The notes under the pieces: generated by a model
The model's input: only the letters and a program-made list of their open reading frames with translations
Told to the model about the DNA's origin: nothing
Database searches by the model: none
Shown: positions 34,542-43,868 of the stretch, piece after piece
Position numbering within the stretch: the first letter of the stretch is position 1
How the letters are laid out: every line of letters begins with the position of its first letter
Position numbers and translations under genes: made by a program
Source: a virus
IMG/VR virus record: IMGVR_UViG_3300018875_000062
Location: 1-64,000 of that record
Length of the DNA: 64,000 bases
Reading direction: 5' to 3' (one strand)

Positions 34542-37500
34542 CTAGTCCCAGACCTCAATACGACGGTTCGGGCCATCGAGCCGGAACCCTCCGACGGTTG
34601 TCACGTCGCTGGACGAGGAGACCGTTCCGATGACGGCCGAGACGGCTCCAAGCGATGCAACGTTGATCTGATTAGCGCTGATCGATCCATCCGCGATGAA
34701 ATCGCCGCGCATGGTCACACGGGCCACGCCGTTGCGGGTGCTGATGGCGAACACCGCTTCCTCGCCAAACCCTGAGCCTGGAGCGCCGACGAGGAACTTG
34801 TCGACGGCGATCTTGAGCTCACTCTGAAGCCCGCCCGGCCCGTTGGTGCCGACGAGCTGCAACCCGCCAAAGAAGCCGTTGGAGTCGAGCGTGACCTTCC
34901 AGGCGCCGATGAGCTGCCCGGTGACATCGGCAACGGCGGTGAAGCGCTCGCCCACAGTGACGCCGGTCTGCTCGAATTCCGCCGTGACATCGGTGCCGAA
35001 GATGGCCAGCGCCTTGTCGGCAGTGACCTTGACCTGTGCGACCTGGGTGATGGCCGCCCTGCCCCTCTCATCCGCTTTCTCGGCAACGACGCGGGCTTCG
35101 CCTACAAGGTCCGCCGTCTGCAGCAGGATATCGAGGCTGTCCATGCGCCGGGCGAGAGCCGGGATCAGGTCGTCCGGCTGCACCTTCATGATCAGATGGT
35201 CGCCACTCAGCACCAGAGGCGGTGCATTCCTCTCCACGATGCTGAACCCGCCGATCACGTTCGATGCGGTAACGCCAGCTACCCGCAGCCGGATCGTCTG
35301 GGCCGGAGCAACGATAGCCTCAAAAGTCGTCTTATCGCCGCTATAGGCCCGAAGCCATGTCTCGCCGCCGTCATAGGACACGTCCGCGATGTAGCTGATG
35401 GCGCCCTTTGCCGGTCGCCAGCCGGCTTGCAGGATCAGATTGGTTCCGCGCTGGTAGACATTGGCGGCAAGCGTCGTCACCACCGGGATCGACGGCGAGA
35501 AGACATCCGGCACATCCGGCAAGGGCTCGAAGCCGGTTTCGGTCACATCATACACGGCGGGGTCATCGACCACGCCGGTCAAAGCGATGTGTTCGCCGTC
35601 CGTGTCTGGGGTACCCTCGGTGATCAGAACGCGGAAGGTGCGCGGCTGGCCGGGAGAGAAGGCAGCAGTTGGACGGTCGGCCAGATCGGAGCGGGCAATC
35701 GCATCGGCCAGGGTCATGCCCTGGCGTGTTGCCTCTGCCGCCATGTCGCCCGCATTGACGATGGCAATCTGATCGGATGCGCCGCGCGTGACACGCACCG
35801 GCCCCCAGGGCTGTCCGTCCCGGCGCCGGACCTCCACATAGTGGTTGCCGGTCTCCTCCCATTCGAGATCATGGTCGAAGGTCAGGGTTCGGGTGGCGTC
35901 GTTGTAAGCCACGACCTCGGCAGACTGCCCCCACGTCTCAGGCTCCTCGCACGAGAGCACGACTAGATCGCCGCGCTTGAGCAACCGGCCTTCGGCTCGC
36001 GCCGTCCATGAGACGGTGACACGCCGGAGGGCGTTCTCGGCTGCCATGAACCGGACGAGCCCAGCCGCCTGCGCGCGCTTCTGAACGCCCTGAAGCTGCA
36101 CCCGTGCGGGCTTGGCGAGCGTCGTCCCTGCAGGGGCGCTCGATACCTCGGCCAGCCGGAAGGTCGTCTCATCGAGATATTCTCCCACAATGCCGTCAGC
36201 GATATCGTCGTCCGCCAGTGTGTAATCGATGGTGAGCGAGTCCTTCACGATGTCGTAGTCCGTGAACATCATGCGCGGGATGCCGCGGGGCTCGTCGCGG
36301 ACGATGGTCAGGCGGTCGCCCACTGGCGCGGGCATGGCGCGGCCTGCCTTCAGGATGGTCTCAAGCGCATCATCGAGCGTCTGCGGCTCCTTGAAGACGT
36401 GATCGAAGGTGTGGCCGAGGGATGTCCAAAGCTGGTCGTAGGCGTAGAAGCTCTGGAAGTCGACCTGATCGATCGACAGCCCTGCCCCATAATCCGCATT
36501 GCGCCAGATATCGAGCGCGGCCCAGGCAATCGAGCGGGACGGCTGGGTGACAAAGCCAGAGCCGTTCCAGACCGGGATCTTCCGGGTAGCGATGACGCCA
36601 ATCTGACCGTTCGTGATGCCCTGGAGCCCCTCGCCTGCTCGGGCGCGCACGGCAATGGTGGTCACGCGCGGGAAGGCGTTGGGGCCATCGATCTGAGCCC
36701 GCAGGGCAGACCAGATGATGTTGTCAACCGTCGTCACCTTGCCGTTGTTGCTGGTGGTGCCCTCCATCTTTGGGTCAGTGCGGCGGACGCGCACCTCGTA
36801 GCGCCCGGGAGGAACCGTGACGCGCTCGGTGATCCGGATCTGGCTAGTCTTGGCGTAGGTATAGGTCTTGTCGAAAACCGTTTCCCAGCTTCCGATCGGG
36901 GCCCCTGCATCGTTGACAAGGCGAGCCTGCGCCACGACGTGAACCGCGTTGGGGTGGAGCTCGCCCTTGTAGGTATCCGCAAGGCCACCAGGGAACACGA
37001 AGTCGAACAGCAGCTGGGTTGCCTTCGTGCCGGCAGCATTGGCGGTGTAGCCCGGTGTATAGGTCGTGGACAGTTCGATCCCGGAGACTTCCGTCGCCGA
37101 GACCACGTTGACCGGGAAGAGCGTGACTTTCTCGCCGGGGTCGCAGATCTGGATCCTGATGCCGGGGAAGGACGGGTTATAGCCGCCGCTCTTGGTCCAG
37201 ATGCGGGTGTCCGCTATCCGCAGCTCTTCGATGTCATAGCTGCCGCAGCCCAGGCACAGCAGGGCATATTCCGTCATGTTGTCGCCGTCGAACTCCGAGT
37301 ACTTCGGGGCGGCGAAATCGGGGAAGGAAAGCGTGCGTCCATACAGGACCGGGATCGGCTGCAGCGGACGGGCCTGGTTGCCGCCGAAGCCGAAGGAATA
37401 GAGCTCCTCCTTGGCTTCGGTTTTGCCTCCAGCCTTGGGCTTGAGGAAGTGGCTGATCGCCATCGCGCCGCCTGCGATCATCACGGACGAGGCGATGCCT

Positions 37501-37886
37501 GCCGCTGTCGTGCCGACACCGAAGATCAGGCCTGCCGCGTAGGGTGCGAGAGCCGTGAGCGCGACCATGGCAACGATGGCACCGATGCTCTTGGCCGTGG
37601 AGTTGCCGCCACCGCTGCCCGAGTTGCCGGGGCGCGAGACGAATTCTACATTGTCGTTTGCGCCGAAAACCTTGGTCGCCCATTCATCGCGGCCATAATA
37701 CTCGCCGTTGATGATGCAGACGGTCTGAAGGTCGAAACGCCACTCGACTCGGGCAAGGAAGCTCTCGACCGTCTCACCCATAGCGGCTTCTGCCTCCGCG
37801 ATGCAGAGAACAAGAGCCTCCTCCGGGCGAGCGAAGTCTTCCTCCGAGGCGAAGACCTGGAGCTTATGCTGGATTGCGAGCTTCAT
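34542..37886 (-). CDS. Tail tip / host specificity protein (gpJ-like)
   Basis: This 1114-residue protein is of typical gpJ length. The N-terminus has a ubiquitin-like start and a hydrophobic pair of helices (AIVAMVALTALAPYAAGLIF, ASSVMIAGGAMAISHFL, about 100-150), common in gpJ-type tip proteins. The central part (about 180-760) is the baseplate hub-like region (PLQPIPVLYGRTLSFPDFAA), followed by fibronectin-like and helical segments and a C-terminal domain (SANQINVASLGAV) resembling a stalk. It determines adsorption and closes the tail end. Confidence 0.85.
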   Translation of the reverse strand: MKLAIQHKLQVFASEEDFARPEEALVLCIAEAEAAMGETVESFLARVEWRFDLQTVCIINGEYYGRDEWATKVFGANDNVEFVSRPGNSGSGGGNSTAKSIGAIVAMVALTALAPYAAGLIFGVGTTAAGIASSVMIAGGAMAISHFLKPKAGGKTEAKEELYSFGFGGNQARPLQPIPVLYGRTLSFPDFAAPKYSEFDGDNMTEYALLCLGCGSYDIEELRIADTRIWTKSGGYNPSFPGIRIQICDPGEKVTLFPVNVVSATEVSGIELSTTYTPGYTANAAGTKATQLLFDFVFPGGLADTYKGELHPNAVHVVAQARLVNDAGAPIGSWETVFDKTYTYAKTSQIRITERVTVPPGRYEVRVRRTDPKMEGTTSNNGKVTTVDNIIWSALRAQIDGPNAFPRVTTIAVRARAGEGLQGITNGQIGVIATRKIPVWNGSGFVTQPSRSIAWAALDIWRNADYGAGLSIDQVDFQSFYAYDQLWTSLGHTFDHVFKEPQTLDDALETILKAGRAMPAPVGDRLTIVRDEPRGIPRMMFTDYDIVKDSLTIDYTLADDDIADGIVGEYLDETTFRLAEVSSAPAGTTLAKPARVQLQGVQKRAQAAGLVRFMAAENALRRVTVSWTARAEGRLLKRGDLVVLSCEEPETWGQSAEVVAYNDATRTLTFDHDLEWEETGNHYVEVRRRDGQPWGPVRVTRGASDQIAIVNAGDMAAEATRQGMTLADAIARSDLADRPTAAFSPGQPRTFRVLITEGTPDTDGEHIALTGVVDDPAVYDVTETGFEPLPDVPDVFSPSIPVVTTLAANVYQRGTNLILQAGWRPAKGAISYIADVSYDGGETWLRAYSGDKTTFEAIVAPAQTIRLRVAGVTASNVIGGFSIVERNAPPLVLSGDHLIMKVQPDDLIPALARRMDSLDILLQTADLVGEARVVAEKADERGRAAITQVAQVKVTADKALAIFGTDVTAEFEQTGVTVGERFTAVADVTGQLIGAWKVTLDSNGFFGGLQLVGTNGPGGLQSELKIAVDKFLVGAPGSGFGEEAVFAISTRNGVARVTMRGDFIADGSISANQINVASLGAVSAVIGTVSSSSDVTTVGGFRLDGPNRRIEVWD

Positions 37887-37888
37887 GC

Positions 37889-38311
37889 TTACGATTTGCG
37901 TCGATAAAATTTGAGATAGTTGAAGCCGGAGGCCTTTAGCGCAGGGATGTCATCAACAACGACACCAGCAACCCGGTCGATGTGGAGGACAGCGCCGGTT
38001 GTGGCAGGCACGATGTAGGTGCCGAGGTGGAAGTCCCGCTTGGCAACGTTACCCATGAGAACGAGATCGAGTTCCCGTGCCTCGGCTTCCGTCACCTCGT
38101 CCCAAGCCTGCCGCTCCGGATGCGAGAGCATGGCCTCGGCCTGGGCCCGGGTCGTCGGCTCGGCAAAGGGCACATCCGGCATGGCGATCCCAGCAAGCTC
38201 GTTCTGAATATGACGGGCGAGGCCATAACAGTCGAACTCATGAGGGCCTCGTGCCCCGATCCTGTAGGGCTTGCCGATCAGGCTCTCATAGAATGCGAGA
38301 TGATCCATCAC
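37889..38311 (-). CDS. NlpC/P60-type tail assembly peptidase (gpK-like)
   Basis: This 140-residue protein has the NlpC/P60 pattern: the catalytic Cys lies in GPHEFDCYGLARHIQ, and a His in LHIDRVAGVVV comes after the expected spacing. In lambda-like phages this protein (gpK) works with the tail tip and may cut peptidoglycan during DNA entry. It lies between gpJ and the DUF1833 gene, the usual order. MMDH offers two possible starts. Confidence 0.8.
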   Translation of the reverse strand: MMDHLAFYESLIGKPYRIGARGPHEFDCYGLARHIQNELAGIAMPDVPFAEPTTRAQAEAMLSHPERQAWDEVTEAEARELDLVLMGNVAKRDFHLGTYIVPATTGAVLHIDRVAGVVVDDIPALKASGFNYLKFYRRKS

Positions 38312-38844
38312 GACACCGCCAACAAGCTCGGGAACCGAACCATGTCATAGACCTCGCGCATGACGCGCATGTTCTGCGGACGGGCAATGGCAAGCTGCCC
38401 TTCAAGCTGCCTCGCCGTGCGCTTCACATTGCGAAGAATCAGCTTGTAAGGCCCCTGCCCGACCGTGTTGGGATCGGACGCCAGATAGCCGCGGAAGATC
38501 GCCTGAATGGGCGTGTTGAGCTTCACGGCTTCCTCGAGATAGCGGGAGGCCTCCCGGTTCACGTTGTCGAGACGGATGGTGGCCTCTGCCCCGAGGTTGC
38601 CAATGCGGGGATAGTCGATCTCGAAGGGGATGGCCTTGAAGAGCACTGTCTCACCGCCGCCTACCGGAGCCCCCGCTTCCAGCTTGAAGTTCATGTCGAC
38701 TGTGTTGCGGACGGCTCGGATCGGGGCGGGTTGGCCGTTCTCGACAAAGACCGGATGGATCAGCTCAATGGTGATGAGCATGACCTCATCCTTGGGCGCG
38801 GAAGCGGCTGCCTCTGCCCAGGCTTGCGTTGCTGAAATCGGCAT
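38308..38844 (-). CDS. DUF1833-type minor tail protein (gpL-like position)
   Basis: This 178-residue protein matches DUF1833 in length and pattern (MLITIELIHPVF, IRAVRNTVDMNF, FEIDYPRIGNLG, IQAIFRGYLASD). Its place before gpK corresponds to lambda gpL, a distal tail protein. It overlaps the next start by 4 bp and its own start overlaps the stop of the preceding gene. Confidence 0.75.
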   Translation of the reverse strand: MPISATQAWAEAAASAPKDEVMLITIELIHPVFVENGQPAPIRAVRNTVDMNFKLEAGAPVGGGETVLFKAIPFEIDYPRIGNLGAEATIRLDNVNREASRYLEEAVKLNTPIQAIFRGYLASDPNTVGQGPYKLILRNVKRTARQLEGQLAIARPQNMRVMREVYDMVRFPSLLAVS

Positions 38845-39221
38845 TAAAGCCCCTGTACCTTGAGAACCATGGTGACGAGCGTGCGGCCGACGCCCGCCTC
38901 GCTCTCGCTGATGCCCGCCATGGCGTCATCAATCTGCACCGTGCGGTTCACATAGCTCTGTGTGGGAGCGTTCCAGACAGGCATCGTGAACTCTGCCGTC
39001 CCTGCCCCCAAGTCGTTCAGCACGAACGAGCGGAAGACCCCGAGCTGTTCCGCCGTGAAGTCGCGAGACCAGTTCATGGTTGTAATGTTGACCGTGAACT
39101 GCCGACGCATCCGGATCTTACCCGACTGCATCTCGGACTTGATCGGGGCAGAACCCATCTGCGGGATCTGGTAGCCATCCCGCAGGGATTGATAAGGGAG
39201 ACCGGCTGGCCACGTCGGCAT
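38844..39221 (-). CDS. Minor tail protein (gpM-like position)
   Basis: This 125-residue protein has a beta-rich fold (MRRQFTVNITTMNWSRDFTA; RTLVTMVLKVQGL) typical of tail-tip adaptor proteins between the tape measure and gpL. It shares single-base junctions with both neighbours. The family is inferred from order and size. Confidence 0.65.
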   Translation of the reverse strand: MPTWPAGLPYQSLRDGYQIPQMGSAPIKSEMQSGKIRMRRQFTVNITTMNWSRDFTAEQLGVFRSFVLNDLGAGTAEFTMPVWNAPTQSYVNRTVQIDDAMAGISESEAGVGRTLVTMVLKVQGL

Positions 39222-41539
39222 CAGCGGCCTCCCATCCGGTTACGCTGGAGGTGCTTCAGGGCACCGCCCGTCTTGCTGCCGTTCAACAGAGCATTGGCGA
39301 CCAGATCATCGATCTGGACCTGAAGGCTGGGTCCGTTCGGGCCATCCTGCTTGGTTGCAGTCACCTGAGCCGTGCTGTTGTTGTTGATGATCACCTGCAT
39401 CGGCGTGTTGCTGTTCGCGGCCGGGCCGCCCTGCATGGTGACAGGAATTGAGCGACCATCCGGCAGCGGCACATAGGCTTCCGGCATGCGGCCCTCCCCG
39501 AAGATGGAAAGCTGAGGTGATCTCGCGATGCCACCGTTGGCATAGGTATTTAGCGACAATGGCCCCCTACTCGTCATGATGTTGCCATTGGCGCTCCACG
39601 TCGTTGGATACTCGAACTGCCCTGTGCCCGCTGCGCCTCCTCCGAATCCCCCTGAGATGCCCTTGAACAGCGCCCCAATGAGCCCACCGGCAGCGCCGTT
39701 CTGCCCCTGCAGGCCGAAGAGACCGGCAAGCGGCCCCTGCCCCATCAACGCCGCCTGCAAGGCCGCATTCGCGATGCTCTTGGCGATGTTGTTGAACACG
39801 TCCTCGACGCTCTTCCCCTCGATCAGAAGGTCCGACAGCGCATCTGTCGCGAGATCGCCAAAGTATTGCTGGGCGTCGTTGAGAGCCTCCTGCTGGTTGC
39901 GCACCGCTTCAAGCTGCTCGACAGAGGCCCTGCGTGCTTCGACTTCAGCGTCGATGGCCCGCTGCATATCGTCCGAGATATCGAGCCCACGCTTCTTAGC
40001 CGCCGTTTCCAGTTCGATCCGGAGCCGCGCAGCCTCAAGCTCGCCGCCATATTGCCCATAGAGGCGGGTTTCCTCCTGGATCTGCTGGGTGCGGCCCTGA
40101 GCGGTGGTGAGAGCCCGCTGGAAAGCGTCCTCATCGGCCTGTGCCCCGCGAGCGGCACGGCGGGCCTCGGCTTCCGCCTTGCGTCGGGCCTCCTCTGCCT
40201 TTTTCTCGGCTTCCCGCTGCTTGATACGATCCTGCGCCGCCCGGAATGCCTCCTCAGCCATTCGACGGCCGGTATCGGTGTCCGTGTTGGACAGCATCCT
40301 CTCATACGCGGCTCTGGCCTTTTCCAGATCGGTCAAGTTCGGGAGACCAATCTTCGACAGATCGCTCAGGGCGTTTTGGAATTCCCGCACGTTCCCGAGG
40401 TTGCTCGAGATCGTGTCGCCCAGAATGCCGACAGCGCGGGCATCCCGCTCAAGGGCCTCCTGAGCTTGGAGAGCTGCATTCGCCTTGTTGATCAACTCCC
40501 CGGCCATCGCCTTGATCTGAGCGCTATCGGACTCCTGCGAGATGCGGGCGACCTCTTCCACATAGGCACGAATGTTCGGCAGCCCGTCAGCCGTCATCTG
40601 GTTGAGCTTCTCGAACGCTGATGCGAAGTCCCGATATTTCGGATCGAGTTCCAGATTGACCCCGCCGAACCCTGCGCCGGTCGCCGGATCGGTGAATGCC
40701 GCCCCTGTGGCCCGCATCACGCTGTTGGCGAGTTCAAACGACAGCCGCTGAACGTCGCCCTTCAGGCGCTCCATTTGGGCTCGCAGCTGGGTTTCGAGCA
40801 CCGCTGCGCTCTTCGTGGCATAATCCTCCAGCCCCTTAGCTGCATCGCCATAAGCATCCTTTACCGAGCGGATCAGATCCGCGTGCGCTTTGAGCCGATC
40901 GTCAAGGGACTCGACCTTTTCGCCGGCACTCGTGAAATATTGGATGAGCGCGCCGCCCGCCGCGATAGCGCCGATGGTGACGAGGTTGACCGGGCTGAGA
41001 AGGGACATGAATGCCCCGCCTAAAGCCGTCACAACGCCTCTGAGGCCACCAGGCCCGCTCCCTAGAACCTGACCGATCTGTGTGCCCTGCTGGAGGGCGA
41101 CGGTCAGCGGGCTCGTGCCAGAGGCCAACTGCACGGCGATGTCATTGAACTGCGCGGCAAGGTTGCCGGTCTGGCTGAGCAGGTTGCTATTGGCAGCCGC
41201 CACCGTGCCGAAGCGAGCCCGCAGTTTCTCCAGAGACGCCGCATACTGGTCGGCATCAATCTTGCCCTGATTGAAGGCCCGATCGAGGATTGCCTGGCCG
41301 CGCGCCATCTGCTGCTGAGCGCGGAAGGCAGGATCGATCTGTGCAGCAAGGCGCTCGAAGGCCCTGCCGATATCCAGCTGCCGCTTGGTGGCCGTATCCG
41401 TGACCCGCGCAGCTTCCTCGCTCGCCTGCCCGACCCGCGTCTGAGCGTCAGAGACCTTGTTGAGGTCAGTGGCGAGCTTATCCAGCCCCTCCGAGACCCC
41501 GCGGACGGTCACGGTATCAATGGTGTTCGTTGCTGCCAT
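39221..41539 (-). CDS. Tail tape measure protein
   Basis: This 772-residue protein has a coiled N-terminus (GLDKLATDLNKVSDAQTRVG), Gln-rich helices (RAQQQMARGQAILDRAFNQG), a hydrophobic segment around 165-200 (GGAFMSLLSPVNLVTIGAIA) and a long charged helical run (KQREAEKKAEEARRKAEAEA). The C-terminus is a lambda gpH-like region ending in YVPLPDGRSIPVTMQGG. Using the usual 0.15 nm per residue, tail length would be about 115 nm. It follows the G/GT chaperone pair as in lambda. Confidence 0.9.
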   Translation of the reverse strand: MAATNTIDTVTVRGVSEGLDKLATDLNKVSDAQTRVGQASEEAARVTDTATKRQLDIGRAFERLAAQIDPAFRAQQQMARGQAILDRAFNQGKIDADQYAASLEKLRARFGTVAAANSNLLSQTGNLAAQFNDIAVQLASGTSPLTVALQQGTQIGQVLGSGPGGLRGVVTALGGAFMSLLSPVNLVTIGAIAAGGALIQYFTSAGEKVESLDDRLKAHADLIRSVKDAYGDAAKGLEDYATKSAAVLETQLRAQMERLKGDVQRLSFELANSVMRATGAAFTDPATGAGFGGVNLELDPKYRDFASAFEKLNQMTADGLPNIRAYVEEVARISQESDSAQIKAMAGELINKANAALQAQEALERDARAVGILGDTISSNLGNVREFQNALSDLSKIGLPNLTDLEKARAAYERMLSNTDTDTGRRMAEEAFRAAQDRIKQREAEKKAEEARRKAEAEARRAARGAQADEDAFQRALTTAQGRTQQIQEETRLYGQYGGELEAARLRIELETAAKKRGLDISDDMQRAIDAEVEARRASVEQLEAVRNQQEALNDAQQYFGDLATDALSDLLIEGKSVEDVFNNIAKSIANAALQAALMGQGPLAGLFGLQGQNGAAGGLIGALFKGISGGFGGGAAGTGQFEYPTTWSANGNIMTSRGPLSLNTYANGGIARSPQLSIFGEGRMPEAYVPLPDGRSIPVTMQGGPAANSNTPMQVIINNNSTAQVTATKQDGPNGPSLQVQIDDLVANALLNGSKTGGALKHLQRNRMGGR

Positions 41540-41546
41540 GTGAAAC

Positions 41547-41825
41547 CTATGTGCGGGGTTTGCGCTTCGCCATCTCGGTCATGTACGTACCGTCCATGCT
41601 GCGGATGAGGAAGAAGAACCGCTCGAACTCGTCAGGATCGATGATCCCGTAGCGGCGGGCGTAACAATCAACGGCGGTGAAGGGGATCGGGCCAGCGGCC
41701 CCGAAACCGAGCGGGCGATCGTTGTTCAAATCCCAGAACGCCCGCCAGACGAAGAGGAGGTGAGGCGCGACTTCGGGCCGTTCAGCGACCGATTGCGCCA
41801 GGTCTTCGCCCCGCTCGGCAGCCAC
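41547..41825 (-). CDS. Tail chaperone T part, made as a GT frameshift fusion
   Basis: The frame continues open upstream of GTG 41825 back to the slippery site at 41891-41897, so the real product is probably a fusion: ribosomes start at ATG 42298, slip -1, and read KKLTDALLWRLSWGQSGISE into this frame, giving about 250 residues in all. The T part holds a compact helical domain (EFERFFFLIRSMDGTYMTE). In lambda, GT recruits the major tail protein onto the tape measure. Independent translation from GTG is possible but has no clear ribosome site. Confidence 0.75.
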   Translation of the reverse strand: MAAERGEDLAQSVAERPEVAPHLLFVWRAFWDLNNDRPLGFGAAGPIPFTAVDCYARRYGIIDPDEFERFFFLIRSMDGTYMTEMAKRKPRT

Positions 41826-41887
41826 TTCCTGAAGCCATTCGGATATTCCGCTCTGCCCCCAGGAAAGCCGCCACAGCAGGGCGTCTG

Positions 41888-42298
41888 TCAGTTTTTTGCG
41901 TCTTCCTCGACGCCGAGAGCGCCTTCATCCGCCACGATGCTCGCGGCCCAGGCCACAGCATCACGAAACCGGCGCCATTTCGGGTTGAGCAGGAGTTCCT
42001 TTGCCTGCTCCTTGGAGTATGGCGCGGGCTTGCCGTTGATCATGACGCCATCCCAATCGAGGAGAACCGTCTCGAGGAGGCAGGTCGCGGTGATGCGGTC
42101 GAGTTCCTCCGGGTCGATCTTGCCGCCCTGCTTCTTGGCGCGCGGCAGGGCGTCGATGAGACGGGCCTGCAGCTTGCGATAATCGGCATTGCCGACGCCG
42201 CGCACCTTCAGGCGCAGATCGCCCATCTCTGGAATGTGGTCGACCCAGGCACCCTGTTCAAAGCGGGTGGCATCAATCGCGATATCATTCAGCTCCAT
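41888..42298 (-). CDS. Tail assembly chaperone G
   Basis: The protein has 136 residues from ATG 42298. It shows MELNDIAIDATRFEQGAWVD, a beta-rich opening, then helical segments (KLQARLIDALPRAKKQGGKI; LETVLLDWDGVM) in the style of gpG-family chaperones. It lies between tail tube and tape measure and ends in the slippery sequence that creates GT. It starts 14 bp inside the preceding gene. Confidence 0.8.
   Translation of the reverse strand: MELNDIAIDATRFEQGAWVDHIPEMGDLRLKVRGVGNADYRKLQARLIDALPRAKKQGGKIDPEELDRITATCLLETVLLDWDGVMINGKPAPYSKEQAKELLLNPKWRRFRDAVAWAASIVADEGALGVEEDAKN
41891..41897 (-). promoter_or_regulatory. Programmed -1 frameshift site (A AAA AAC)
   Basis: Read on the minus strand, the end of the G gene is GAC GCA AAA AAC TGA. 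This puts the canonical slippery heptamer A AAA AAC in the correct phase directly before the stop. A -1 slip enters the open T frame. It matches the G/GT arrangement of lambda-like phages and explains the lack of a good start for the T part. Confidence 0.85.
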
Positions 42299-42479
42299 TC
42301 TGAGCGTCCTTCTTTGCCGTGGCCTTGGGCCCGTTCTTGCTGGTTTCCTTGGCGAGGCCCTTGCTGACGAGGATGTCGGCATAGGCATCCGACACCTCGA
42401 CAACCTCGCCCTTGGCGAATGAGACCTTCTTCGAGGCCGGGTAGCCGTCGAAGTTCTCGGTGATCTCTACGGACTTCAT
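42285..42479 (-). CDS. Small phage protein between tail tube and chaperone
   Basis: The protein has 64 residues from ATG 42479, which follows TAAGGAGAGCGTC, a strong ribosome site. It is short, with VSFAKGEVVEVSDAYADILV and a Lys-rich end (KETSKNGPKATAKKDAQ). The pattern GEVVEVSDAYADILVSKG recurs in phage DUF7210-like small head-tail proteins; the name is uncertain. It overlaps the G gene by 14 bp. Confidence 0.6.
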   Translation of the reverse strand: MKSVEITENFDGYPASKKVSFAKGEVVEVSDAYADILVSKGLAKETSKNGPKATAKKDAQNGAE

Positions 42480-42489
42480 GACGCTCTCC

Positions 42490-43419
42490 TTATGCGACGG
42501 CGCGGTCAATGCGGATGGAGCACTGCTCGGTCGGGTCGTAGACGGCGCGGATCGGCATGCTCACGATCACGTCGTCGCTCTGGCCGCCGGCGCGCACCTC
42601 GCCATTGCCGAAGATGACCTTGGGCAGCATGAAGGCGTATTTTTGGCCGGAGGCGAGGCCGAGCGTGAAGGAAATCGAGCCCGAACCGTGGTCGAGAACC
42701 TTCTGGTAGAGGTCGTTCGACTGGAAATAGGTCTCGATGGTGCCCGTCACGTCGCACATGCCCTCCCCGAGCTCGTCGGAGTAGACATTGCCGACCAGAG
42801 GCCGGTTGCGCAGGTTGTTGGCAATCTGCAGGTTGAGCGTCCGTGTCGGAGGATTGGCTCCCAGGCCGGTCACGTTCAGGTTCGCCACGCTGGCGGACGA
42901 GGACATGACCGGGGTGGAGGCCGGGGCGGCATAAGTCGCACCCGTCACCGCAGCGTCGTCCAGTTCTTCCCGAACGCCCATCAGGTCCATGGTGCCGGTC
43001 ACGATCTGGCGCGAAGCGATGTCGAAGCTGATGGAGTTGACCATCACGCCCATGAAGCGGCGGTAGTTCTCGACGCCGCCGACCGTCAGCGTCTCCTCGA
43101 AGGTGAGGCTCTGCCGGGTCGTGCCGTTCTTGAGCACGTTCGTGGTCCAATTGTTGAAAAGGGCCGCCGCCAGGATGTCATCGAAGCTGCCGTAGGAGAA
43201 CTCGAACGGATAAGAGCCCGTCACGTCCATGCCGGTGAGGATCTCGTCGCGGATGTTGCGATCGGCCTGGACCTCCTGAGAGGTCGCGGTCGACTTGTTC
43301 GTCCGCAGGCCGCCGCCCGTGGTGCGCAGCGTCTTGAACGAGGGGGTTGCGGGCGTCTGCCCGTAGGCGGTCTCCGCGACATAAGCGACGCGGCGGCTGG
43401 CGCCAGTAGCGTAGGCCAT
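42490..43419 (-). CDS. Major tail tube protein
   Basis: This 309-residue protein has a beta-rich fold typical of tail tube subunits (VTGSYPFEFSYGSFDDILAA; RRFMGVMVNSISFDIASRQI; FTLGLASGQKYAFMLPKVIF). It has the size and position of the gpV equivalent, between the tail terminator and the G chaperone. It polymerises around the tape measure. The Ig-like C-terminal extension of lambda gpV is not evident. Confidence 0.85.
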   Translation of the reverse strand: MAYATGASRRVAYVAETAYGQTPATPSFKTLRTTGGGLRTNKSTATSQEVQADRNIRDEILTGMDVTGSYPFEFSYGSFDDILAAALFNNWTTNVLKNGTTRQSLTFEETLTVGGVENYRRFMGVMVNSISFDIASRQIVTGTMDLMGVREELDDAAVTGATYAAPASTPVMSSSASVANLNVTGLGANPPTRTLNLQIANNLRNRPLVGNVYSDELGEGMCDVTGTIETYFQSNDLYQKVLDHGSGSISFTLGLASGQKYAFMLPKVIFGNGEVRAGGQSDDVIVSMPIRAVYDPTEQCSIRIDRAVA

Positions 43420-43450
43420 TGGTCAGGTCTCCTGCGATGGAAGGGTAAGG

Positions 43451-43861
43451 TCAGCCGATGCGGTCGAACTGATACGGAACGGCGATCGAAAGCCGGTAGA
43501 AGTTGCCTTCGTCGTTGTTGTCGTCGATGGCAGGCGGGGACGGCGCGAAGGTCTCAACACCGTCGAAATGCTTTCCGCGATAGAGGGCGCGCAGTTCATC
43601 GGCCCACTGAAGCATCGTAGAGCGGTCCTCGCCCCGGTTCATGAGCAGCACGAGACGGGCGACACCCTCTTCACGCCAGACATTGGCGCCCGGCGCTCCG
43701 ACCGAAATCTGCTCCTCATTGGCGACGGGGTATTGGAACTGGAGAAAGGAGGCGCTCTCGTCAGCGCGCTCGGTCTTGTGGAGGAGCCCATTGATGGGGC
43801 AGCGACTCCAATTCTCGACAGCCCGTGTCTCAAAAGCATTCACGACAGCTTCACTAGCCAT
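43451..43861 (-). CDS. Tail terminator protein (gpU-like)
   Basis: This 136-residue protein opens with a helix (VVNAFETRAVENWSRCPING) and continues with alternating strands (VARLVLLMNRGEDRS; FYRLSIAVPYQFDRIG). This matches phage tail terminators (DUF4128/gpU-like) in size and place, directly upstream of the tail tube gene. It caps the tail tube and joins it to the head. Confidence 0.7.
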   Translation of the reverse strand: MASEAVVNAFETRAVENWSRCPINGLLHKTERADESASFLQFQYPVANEEQISVGAPGANVWREEGVARLVLLMNRGEDRSTMLQWADELRALYRGKHFDGVETFAPSPPAIDDNNDEGNFYRLSIAVPYQFDRIG

Positions 43862-43868
43862 GGTCGTC

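Noticed and set aside
36399-37907. Plus-strand frame of 502 codons
   Set aside because: It is the antisense shadow of the gpJ-like gene, with biased composition and no recognisable motif.
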